Positions 28,001 to 36,137 of a DNA stretch of 64,000 nucleotides are shown piece by piece. The stretch's first letter is position 1. Each line of letters opens with the position of its first letter. Location: positions 79,984,579 to 80,048,578 of the forward strand of contig OX393556.1 in NCBI GenBank assembly GCA_947650365.1, in the 5' to 3' direction. Under the pieces are notes generated by a model. It did no database searches, had not been told where the DNA came from, and saw only the letters and a list, made by a program, of their open reading frames with translations. Source of the DNA: Chamaelirium japonicum. Lineage: Eukaryota > Streptophyta > Magnoliopsida > Liliales > Melanthiaceae. Position numbers and translations under genes: made by a program.

Positions 28001-28558
28001 ACCAAGCTACTCGCAGCAGGCTTCATCCGAGAAGTAGAGTATCCCACTTGGATCTCGAATATTGTGGCTGTTCCGAAGAAGAATGGGAAGGTCAGAGTCT
28101 GCATCGACTTCACCAATCTCAACAAGGCGTGCCCCAAAGACCCTTTTCCCATGCCAAGGATAGATAGACTCGTCGATGCCACTGCTGGCCACGAGCTATT
28201 ATCTTTCATGGATGGGTATTCTGGGTATAATCAAATTCCTCTTCACACTGATGATCAAGAGAAGACGTGTTTTGTGACTAACCGAGGTCTCTATTGCTAC
28301 AATGTCATGCCATTCGGCCTCAAGAATGCTGGTTCCACCTATCAAAGGTTAGTCACAAAAATGTTCGAAGATCAGATCGGTCGTAATATCGAAGTCTACG
28401 TCGATGATCTCCTCACCAAGATCTCCACACGAAGCAAGCATCTTTCTGATATGACAGAAACCTTTCAAGTTCTTCGAAAATATCGTATGAAGCTCAATCC
28501 AGCCAAGTGCGCTTTCAGAGTTCAATCTGGCAAATTCCTGGGTCATCTTGTGACCAGG
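28001..28558 (+). pseudogene. Reverse transcriptase domain (fossil)
   Basis: The domain copies element RNA into DNA. Recognisable blocks in order are FIREVEYPTWISNIVAVPKK, RVCIDFTNLNKACPKDPFP, the first catalytic Asp in LLSFMDGYSGYNQI, CYNVMPFGLKNAGSTYQRL, the YVDD active site at 28397-28408, and LNPAKCAF followed by GKFLGHLVTRRGIEANP. These are textbook Ty3/gypsy RT motifs, and the CPKDPFPMPRIDRL wording is typical of Tat elements. The domain itself lies in one long open stretch, but the element around it is broken. Confidence 0.95.
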
Positions 28559-28795
28559 AGGGGTATTGAAGCCAATCCCGATCAAATTCGGGCTATCCTC
28601 GATATGCCATCACCTACCAATCGAAAGGAAGTGCAGCGACTCACTGGAAGACTTGCTGCCCTCAATCGGTTCATCTCAAAGTCTTCTGACAAATGTAAAC
28701 CTCTCTTCGACAAACTACGAAAGGCGGATAGTTCAGGGTGGAGTCCGATTTGTGAAGAAGTATTTCAAAGCATCAAGAAATATCTGGTGCAAGCT

Positions 28796-29188
28796 CCTAT
28801 CTTGACGGCTCCATTTCCAAAAGAAGACTTATGGCTCTATCTCGCCGTAACTGATCAAGCAATCAGTACAGTCTTAGTTAGTAGAAGAGAAGGCATCGAG
28901 CATCCAGTCTACTATATCAGCCACACTCTTCTTCCGGCTGAAACTCGCTACTCAAAAACTGAAAAGGTCATACTGGCTTTACTCACTGCATCACGTCGTC
29001 TACAACCTTATTTCGTCTCCCACCAGATCACTGTCATCTCCGAACACCCGCTCAAAGATATTGTTGACAAAGCTGGTAGGGCCGGTCGAATGACCAAATG
29101 GGTGATCGAAATGAGTGCTCTGGGGATTCAATTCGAATCTCGCACTTCTATCAAAGGTCAAGCAGTCGCTGATTTCCTAGCTGACTTC
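28796..29188 (+). pseudogene. Gypsy-type RNase H domain (fossil)
   Basis: It follows RT directly. PILTAPFPKEDLWLYLAVTD, VYYISHTLLPAETRYSKTEK, LQPYFVSHQITVISEHPL and KGQAVADFLADF are the usual landmarks of the original Ty3/gypsy RNase H and tether. The Asp normally in the first catalytic block lies within the LYLAVTDQAIS segment. In Tat elements this domain is often degenerate because a second RNase H (29312-29689) has taken over. I cannot say from sequence whether this one was active. Confidence 0.85.
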
Positions 29189-29311
29189 CCAGTTGAAGAT
29201 CCCATCACTTGGGAAGAAGATGTCGACATGCGCTTAGAAGATGAGGACAATACTCCGATCAACCTTGCAACAAAAATTGATCCAAGTCCCGAAGCTATTG
29301 CTGCAACTCCT

Positions 29312-29689
29312 CCATGGAAGCTTTATACTGATGGAGCTTCAAGTTCGATCGGTTCGGGAACTGGGATAGTCTTAGTATCCCCCGAACTGGATCATCTACA
29401 GAAGGCCACTCTCCTAGGGTTCAACGCCACCAACAACGAAGCTGAGTACGAAGCACTCATTTTCGGACTCGAAATGGCGGAATCCCTGGGAGTAGATCGA
29501 ATCATCGTCTACAGCGACTCCCAGTTGATCATAAGGCAAATCAATGGAGAGTACACAGCTCGTGAAGAAAGAATGCAACTCTACTTGGCCTTAGTACGAC
29601 GTCTTCAACAACGTTTTACTACAACTGAGTTCGTTCAAATTCCAAGAGCAGAGAATCGTGAAGCAGATGCTCTAGCTAATGCTGCCTCC
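29312..29689 (+). pseudogene. Second, archaeal-type RNase H domain (fossil), Tat hallmark
   Basis: PWKLYTDGASSSIGSGTGIV carries the first catalytic Asp, NNEAEYEALIFGLE the Glu, IVYSDSQLIIRQINGEY the second Asp, and PRAENREADALANAAS the last Asp. This is the full D-E-D-D set of an archaeal/plant-type RNase H. Dual RNase H domains are known from the plant Tat clade and were acquired separately from the gypsy one. It lies between the gypsy RNase H and integrase with an acidic linker before it, and is the strongest single clue for lineage. Confidence 0.92.
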
Positions 29690-30034
29690 GTCCTTGGAGA
29701 CTCACTCGGAGGAAGACAAATACAAATTGATTATCAAGAAGTGCCCAAGACCATCCCCGATCAACAGATCCTTACTACTACAAAAGGATCTGGGGGTGGA
29801 GATCAACTGACATCAAACCTCACTACTACAAGTGAGCTTGAAGACTGGAGACGGTCAATTTTCGACTTCTTCAAGCATGGCAAAGTGCCAGAAGATCCAA
29901 ATCAAGCCCGAAGACTTCAAAGGAAGCTCCCATGCTACATTTTACAAGGTGGAGATTTATATTTCAAATCTCACAACGGGATGTTGCTCAAGTGCCTTGG
30001 TCCCGAGCAAGCACTGGCAATCCTGATTGATATC

Positions 30035-31078
30035 CACTCTGGAACTTGTGGGAATCATTCGGGAGGAAGATCTCTTGAAGGTAAGACAAAGCTGCAAGGT
30101 TACTACTGGCCTACTATGTCAAAAGATGCTCGACAGGTTGTTCAAAGATGCGAGCCATGCCAACGACATGCTCGAGCTATCCATCTCCCTGCAGATGAGC
30201 TTCATCAACTATCAAGTCCCTGGCCTTTCCATCAATGGGGGTTAGATTTCTTGGGTCCTTTCCCTCCAACTCCAAGCAAGAAGAAGTATCTACTGCTGGC
30301 CACAGATTACTTCACCAAATGGGTTGAAGCTGTGCCCCTCTTCCGAGAGACTGACGATGAAGTGATCAAATTCATTCGGCACAACATCTTCTCAAGGTTT
30401 GGTACACCTCAAGTTCTTGTTGCTGACAATGGAGCTCAGTTTGATTCCGACAAATTTTGAGAGTTCTGTCTGAACAACGGTATCAAGCTATTCTATTCAA
30501 CTCCAAGATATCGTCAATGCAATGGTCAAGCTGAAGCCTCAAATAGAGCTATACTTGGTATACTCAAGAAGAAACTCAATGACAAGAAAGGATTGTGGGA
30601 GCTAGTCCTACCTGAAGTTCTTTGGGGGTACCGCACAACTCCGAGAAGATCAACAGGGTTCTCACCTTTTCGTCTAACATATGGATCGGAAGCAGTACTC
30701 CCAACAGAAAATATATCAAGTACTTTGAAGACCAAAGCAGTTGAAGAAGGAATCAACGAAGAACTACGAATCAATGATCTAGACTTCTCAGAAGAACTGC
30801 GAGATCAAGCCTCCCTTCGTGTGGCCAAGTACCAACAGAAGATCAAAAGAGCCTACGATGAGAAAGTCTATAAGAGACAGTTCCCAGTGGGCAGCCTAGT
30901 TCTCAGAGCAGTTTTTTACAACACTAAAGAACACAGCAGTGGGAAGCTTGCTCCCAACTGGGAAGGTCCATATATCGTCGAATCAGTAGGAGGCAAAGGT
31001 TCTTACAGACTGATCACACCAGAAGGAGATAGATTGCCTCGAGCTTGGAATTCTAGACACCTCAAGATGTTCTATCCA
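30035..31078 (+). pseudogene. Integrase region (fossil)
   Basis: The HHCC zinc-binding N-terminal domain is visible as H-X6-H (HSGTCGNH) and C-X2-C (RCEPCQ). The catalytic core starts with PFHQWGLDFLGPFPP (first Asp), then VADNGAQF (second Asp), then the NGQAEASNR block with the Glu. The C-terminal part includes LWGYRTTPRRSTGFSPFRLTYG, FPVGSLVLR and LAPNWEGPYIV, ending in RAWNSRHLKMFYP, the standard GPY/F-type ending without a chromodomain. The region is broken. The GATCA target duplication shows that an active integrase acted when the element inserted. Confidence 0.9.
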
Positions 31079-31081
31079 TGA

Positions 31082-31795
31082 TGTAAATTCTGTGATAAAT
31101 AAAGTTCTCTTTCAAGTATTCAAATGTGCCAGTGTTCAGCTTTACAATTCAAGTTCTGAAGCAGTTTTCAAGTTATCCATATTCAAATTACCAGGTCTTT
31201 TAACAAGTTTGGGTGTTAGAGTTGCGACTCAACCCCTTACTAGCAAATGTTAAAAACTAACCATATTCAAGTTACCAGGTCTTTTAACAAGTTTGGGTGT
31301 TAGAGTTGCGACTCAACCCCTTACTAGCAAATGTTAAAAACTGGCCATATTCAAGTTACCCAGTCTTTTAACAAGTTTGGGTGTTAGAGTTGCGACTTAA
31401 CCCCTTACTGCCATATGTTAAACTGACCTTCAACTTTCAAAATTCAATTTCAATCAAATTCTATATCGTCTAACAGGTTTGGGTGTTTGAGTTGCAACTC
31501 AACCCCTCACATTCGAATGTTATACGAATTCAAGTTACAATTTTCAAGTTACAATAAGTTTGGGTAATTGAGTTACAACTCGACCCCTTACATTCAAGTG
31601 TTTGTACCTATTCAACACTCCAATGCCATTCGGGACACAACATTCAAGCGCAACATTCAAAGGCATTCAACGAGACATTCAATCTTCAAACACCAAAAAG
31701 ATATCTTCTATTATCAAAATTTGCCAAGTACAATGATGAGCTGCTACATATCAAGAGTTTACAAGTGTAAACAACAAAGAAAAGGTAGAAATACA
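31082..31795. repeat. Spacer between pol and antisense gene with 84-92-bp degenerate repeats
   Basis: About five diverged copies of a segment containing TTTGGGTGTTAGAGTTGCGA and ACCCCTTAC lie at about 31176-31600. The first three are spaced 84-85 bp (CAGGTCTTTT at 31192 and 31276, CAGTCTTTTA at 31361) and the last two are more diverged. Each has a small dyad GAGTTGCGACTC or a variant. An AATAAA at 31098-31103 follows the end of pol. The block lies where the sense pol and the antisense gene converge, so it may hold transcript ends for both, which is inference. I see no gene here. Confidence 0.8.
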
Positions 31796-32350
31796 TCAGG
31801 GCTTGGCTACGCTTGGAGCACGCGACTTTTCTCCTTCAGATTCGCCACGAGGCTTGCTCGCAACCGAAGCTTTAGAAGATCGGACACTGCTAACATGTGC
31901 CCTGAGTGCCTCTGCCGCTTTCTCGGCCGTTTCTTTGTAACTCTTGCATTCAGACAATGCATGCTCCAGTGCCTTCTTGGAAGTCTCCTCCCTGGCAGTA
32001 AAAGCAGCATGTTGAGCAGCAAGTCGTTCTTTCAGCTCCTTGATCTCGTTAGTACGACCGCAGGACACGTCCTCAACCTTAGAGAGTCGATTCTTCAAGG
32101 ATTCAAGCTCGTGACTCTGTGCCTCACAACGATCCTGCAGCCCCTTGATCTCCAGCTTCCCCTTACGAAGATCCTCGATTTTGGCCTTGAGAGAGTTTTT
32201 CTTCGAAGTCAGGAGCTCCCTCAGCCCATCTCTCTCCTCGCTCACAGCCTTCAGTTCGGCTGCCAAACGGGACACCTCAGATGCGGCCTCCCATTCTCCT
32301 GCCTTCCTAGAGAGCTTGCTTGCGATTCTCAAACAGGCTGAGTTCTGCAA
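31796..32350 (-). CDS. Antisense gene, downstream coiled-coil part
   Basis: A 184-residue open frame on the minus strand, almost wholly helical and charged (EWEAASEVSRLAAELKAVSEE, LKNRLSKVEDV, IKELKERLAAQ). It has heptad-like leucines throughout and a basic/serine-rich tail (RSSKASVASKPRGESEGEK). It reads as a long coiled coil. It follows the main antisense frame after a gap of about 270 bp and has the same orientation. It probably belongs to the same transcription unit, with the gap acting as an intron, although this is inference. No catalytic motif is seen. A structural or partner-binding role is possible, but the function is unknown. Confidence 0.65.
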   Translation of the reverse strand: MQNSACLRIASKLSRKAGEWEAASEVSRLAAELKAVSEERDGLRELLTSKKNSLKAKIEDLRKGKLEIKGLQDRCEAQSHELESLKNRLSKVEDVSCGRTNEIKELKERLAAQHAAFTAREETSKKALEHALSECKSYKETAEKAAEALRAHVSSVRSSKASVASKPRGESEGEKSRAPSVAKP

Positions 32351-32617
32351 ATGGACAAAGAGTTAGAATTATTCTGAAGACTCAATTCAAACAATTGATC
32401 AAAGCATATGCACATACCACAACTTCAAGCCGATCGAAGGCTTGTATAAAGTAGCTTCCGGAAAGTTGCAAAGCTTCCGGATCGCGTTAGTGGGATGGTT
32501 GATGTCAACATCACCCAAACTCCTTATCTTCTAAGCCGGGCCAGCAGGAGTACCGACAATCCATGCAACAGTTCAAAGTGTTATAGTATTTTCAAGCTTC
32601 AAAGACAAGGCAGTCAA

Positions 32618-34612
32618 TCAAAGCAAATTAGTACAGATACCTGAAGCCTCGACCTGAGGAGCCTTTCCCTTCCCACGGTCGGAGCTCTTACCCTTGGGGG
32701 TCGATTTCTCCTTGATGGGGGTTGGCTCTGGCAAGGGTTGGGGAGTAGCATCACCCACCCGGCTTCCTCTCTCCAAGTGAACAGGAGAGGGAACATCTCG
32801 AGGAGGTGAGGCACCCCCTTCATCCTGATGATCGTCTGACTGATCAAGCCCTGCCACCATAGCAGCTACCTCCTCAGCCAGAGATCGTGAAGGGGGTGGG
32901 GGTTGTTCAACCTCCACACCCCCACTTGTAGTTGCCCCTTCCAGACGGGGAACTTCGGGAGGTATCTGATCGAGGGGTGTAGGGTTGCTTCCAACCCCTC
33001 CACTTCCCGATATCCTGATCTTGAAGCGCAGGGGGTTCTTCTTCAGCTCCCCAAAATCGTAAGTAGGAATCACTTTAGGGCCATCGCCCGTTGCGTCCAT
33101 CACCGCCTCCATCTTACGAGCCTTTGCCTCGTCTATAAGGATCGGCTGCGAATCTTCATCAGCACCACCAGTGGGGGTGGGAGGAATTTCTTCCTCGCCA
33201 CCCCCATGTCCTTGTCCACCATCAGTGGGGGTGGGAGGAACCTCTTCCTCACCACCCCCATCTTCATCATCTCCATCTTCATCATCTTCGTCATCACCAT
33301 CATCTCCATTTCCTTCACCGCTGCCGCTGCTGTCGTTGGAATCATCGTCATCACCATCATCTCCGCCTTCTTCCTCTCTCTCTACTTCCTTTTCTTTTTC
33401 CCCTTTTTTCTCTTCTTTTTTCTTCTCCTCCTCAACTAGCACTTTCCTTTTCTTCTTTGCTGGGCCCTTCGGAATCACAAGTTTCTCCTCCGAAGGCATG
33501 CTACGCCTAGCTCCGTAAGCCTTCTTCTCAAAACGAAGCTTTCTAACAATCTTCCCTGATTGAGGGTCCTCCTCGTAATCCGAATAGATAACCTCGTTAT
33601 CTTCATATCGAAGCTTCGATCGGTGGAGGAGGTTGGCATTGCCATGTCGAACTGGGCAATTCGAGAATTGCTTCCAAGATCGAGTCCCACAGGTCAACTC
33701 CAGAAAGAGATTATCGACAGCCCCCACCTGCTCCGGAGGCCACGCAAGAGCTCCTCTTGCACAGAACATGTCTGTCTCTTCGTGCACCTTGTACCGAGGA
33801 ACCTCAGGAACTGACATTGAAGTCCAGGCACCAGACACCGACAGCGGCCAGTCCATGTAAAGTTTGTCGGAACCAATGGTATCGATGATCGGGCGGAGGG
33901 TAGAGACACCCGTTAAATAGTAGAATGGGCTATCTTTCCTCCAGGCCCATCGGTAGTGGTAGAAGAAATATCCAAACTCTATCCGGGCTTCTTCACCTTC
34001 GGGGAGGCTGGAATAGCATTCCCTCAGCTCCTTCTGGAAGTCCGACTCTACGTGACAGAAAGCGTAGATGATCCTCCAGGAGTTTCCAGTCACCTGCCCG
34101 GGATAGAGACCGGAAATGTTCAGTAACCTCGCAGCGAAGGGAGGCAGTGGAAGGCGCAATCCACAGTTGAGCTGGCCGATCGTGACGATGGTTCCCATCA
34201 CTTGCTCCTTGCTCGCGTACGAGACAAAGATTATCCGCCTGTCAATACCAAAAGCTGTTAGAATTCCCGGAAGCACTGGCCGAGCCTTTCCCTCAGTAAA
34301 GCACGCTAGCAGCTTCTGCAGTTTCTCCCTCTTCACATCTGTGAGTTTGCCACCCATGTTATACCCGAATTCCGGTTCCACCGACAGAGGTAGCTGAGGG
34401 CGGAGGACAAACTTTGCCTTGGGGATCTGCTCTGGCCTTGACGGTGCAGAAGCGAATCCCATTCCTTGGTGCCTCTTGCCCAGTTGGCCAAGCTCTATCA
34501 ATTCGGCCTTGCCTTTGCCACGGCCCTTGGAGATAGTTGTTTCCTCAACAACTTCCTTCCCCTTTCTCTTAGAAGGAACAGCACTCTTCTTCGAGCTGCC
34601 CGAAGATGCCAT
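32618..34612 (-). CDS. Antisense gene of the Tat element (aORF), main part: nuclear-looking acidic protein
   Basis: The minus-strand open frame from ATG at 34612 (MASSGSSKKSAVPSKRKGKE...) runs 664 codons. An upstream in-frame ATG at 34804 is unlikely because it lies beyond the TATA box at 34714-34720. Residues about 65-345 form a folded-looking domain (VLPGILTAFGID, LNISGLYPGQVTGNSW, FGYFFYHYRWAWRKDSPFYYLTG) like the putative gypsy-type transposon proteins often annotated in plant genomes. Residues 386-391 are KKKRKV, identical to the core of the SV40 large-T nuclear signal. An acidic run of Asp/Glu follows at about 411-458, then proline-rich repeats (PPTPT twice). Antisense genes in this position are known from Tat/Retand elements, but their role is not settled. 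The frame is open across this whole span, in contrast to the sense genes. Confidence 0.8.
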   Translation of the reverse strand: MASSGSSKKSAVPSKRKGKEVVEETTISKGRGKGKAELIELGQLGKRHQGMGFASAPSRPEQIPKAKFVLRPQLPLSVEPEFGYNMGGKLTDVKREKLQKLLACFTEGKARPVLPGILTAFGIDRRIIFVSYASKEQVMGTIVTIGQLNCGLRLPLPPFAARLLNISGLYPGQVTGNSWRIIYAFCHVESDFQKELRECYSSLPEGEEARIEFGYFFYHYRWAWRKDSPFYYLTGVSTLRPIIDTIGSDKLYMDWPLSVSGAWTSMSVPEVPRYKVHEETDMFCARGALAWPPEQVGAVDNLFLELTCGTRSWKQFSNCPVRHGNANLLHRSKLRYEDNEVIYSDYEEDPQSGKIVRKLRFEKKAYGARRSMPSEEKLVIPKGPAKKKRKVLVEEEKKKEEKKGEKEKEVEREEEGGDDGDDDDSNDSSGSGEGNGDDGDDEDDEDGDDEDGGGEEEVPPTPTDGGQGHGGGEEEIPPTPTGGADEDSQPILIDEAKARKMEAVMDATGDGPKVIPTYDFGELKKNPLRFKIRISGSGGVGSNPTPLDQIPPEVPRLEGATTSGGVEVEQPPPPSRSLAEEVAAMVAGLDQSDDHQDEGGASPPRDVPSPVHLERGSRVGDATPQPLPEPTPIKEKSTPKGKSSDRGKGKAPQVEASGICTNLL

Positions 34613-35057
34613 TTGACCGATCGAAGGGAGATGAAGAACGAGAGATGGGAAGCAAAGAATCTGGACTTCGAAAAATTCTGAAAGTGTGAGGCAAAAATGA
34701 CAGCCAGTAAAACTTATATACCCAGGATAAAAAAGGTACGCAAATCGAAAAGACACGTGTCTTCTCCATATCAAATCGCGTGTTTTTGTAGGTACACGTG
34801 GCATCCATCCGTAGCAGGCGCAAAACCAGACGAACAGTCGTGGCCAGACGAAGCGTCAGACCACCGGTCCACTTGAACCACCAGACCAAGCAAACCACCG
34901 GTCCGAGTGAACCGGACCGCCGGTTCAAAGTTACATTTAGGCAAACCGAAGATTCAGAGCAGAAAAAATCAAACTCCATCGATATTCAAGACTGCCAAAA
35001 GATCAAAGGAAAAATACAAGCTATACCACTTCCTCAAAAGTACAGGTTCAAGACTAA
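34613..35057 (-). promoter_or_regulatory. Promoter and leader of the antisense gene
   Basis: Read on the minus strand, a TATATAAG box lies at 34713-34720, about 100 bases before the ATG at 34612. Upstream of it are two CACGTG G-boxes. One is at 34754-34759 inside the 12-bp palindrome AGACACGTGTCT. The other is at 34795-34800 as ACACGTGGC on the plus strand, a classic ABRE form. They lie about 40 and 80 bases from the TATA box, usual promoter spacing. The stretch 34860-34935 is rich in CCGGT/ACCGG pieces. The 118-bp array starts at 35058. The motifs are visible; promoter activity is inferred. Confidence 0.7.
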
Positions 35058-36137
35058 CCTTGACCGGCTGATTTTAGCCGAACGGTCAAACTTGACCGTT
35101 CGGTCAAAATCAACCGATCGGTCAATTTTCTACTAGATCTGGCCAAAAACTGAGGTTTTTTGCCGATCACCCAAACCTTGACCGGCTGATTTTAGCCGAA
35201 CGGTCAAACTTGACCGTTCGGTCAAAATCAACCAATCGGTCAATTTTCTACTAGATCTGGCCAAAAACTGAGGTTCTTTGCCGATCACCCAAACCTTGAC
35301 CGGCTGATTTTAGCCGAACGGTCAAACTTGACCGTTCGGTCAAAATCAACCGATCGGTCAATTTTCTACTAGATCTGGCCAAAAACTGAGGTTTTTTGTC
35401 GATCACCCAAACCTTGACCGGCTGATTTTAGTCGAACGGTCAAACTTGACCGTTCGGTCAAAATCAACCGATCGGTCAATTTTCGACTAGATCTGGCCAA
35501 AAACTGAGGTTTTTTGCCGATCACCCAAACCTTGATCGGCTGATTTTAGCCGAACGGTCAAACTTGATCGTTCGGTCAAAATCAACCAATCGGTCAATTT
35601 TCTACTAGATCTGGCCAAAAACTGAGGTTTTTTGCCGATCACCCAAACCTTGACCGGCTGATTTTAGCCGAACGGTCAAACTTGACCGTTCGGTCAAAAT
35701 CAACCGATCGGTCAATTTTCTACTAGATCAGGCAAAAAACTGAGGTTTTTTGCCGATCACCCAAACCTTGACCGGCTGATTTTAGCCGAACGGTCAAACT
35801 TGACCGTTCGGTCAAAATCAACCGATCGGTCAATTTTCTACTAGATCAGGCGAAAAACTGAGGTTTTTTGCCGATCACCCAAACCTTGACCGGCTGAATT
35901 TAGCCGAACGGTCAAACTTGACCGTTCGGTCAAAATCAACCGATCGGTCAATTTTCTACTAGATCTGTCAAAAAACCTTGTTTTTTGACCGATCACCTGA
36001 TCCTTGACCGGTTGAAATTGACCGTTCGATCAAATTTAACCGATCGGTCAAATTTGATCGATCGGTCAAAATTGACCGTTCGGTCAAAATCAACCGATCG
36101 GTTAATTTTCCACTGGATCGGTCAAAAAAAGCATGTT
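35058..36137. repeat. 118-bp tandem array (W-box/palindrome rich), first block
   Basis: Units begin CCTTGACCGGCTG at 35058 and every 118 bases after it (35176, 35294, 35412, 35530, 35648, 35766, 35884), with a diverged ninth from 36002. Each regular unit has two TTGACC and three GGTCAA, arranged partly as the near-palindrome TTGACCGTTCGGTCAA. The last unit also has TTGACCGATCGGTCAA-like dyads. TTGACC is the core of the W-box bound by WRKY factors. Amplified tandem repeats before the 3' LTR are known from Retand elements. The block stops abruptly at GCATGTTTT, where satellite begins. Confidence 0.93.

Noticed and set aside
31568-32341. 257-codon plus-strand open frame opposite the antisense coiled coil
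   Set aside because: Its composition and position match the reverse strand of the helical, charged antisense frame. It has no recognisable domain and is most likely a shadow.
32903-33518. Plus-strand serine/proline- and phenylalanine-rich frames opposite the acidic run
   Set aside because: They mirror the GAA/GAT/GAC-rich antisense coding stretch and show no protein features of their own.
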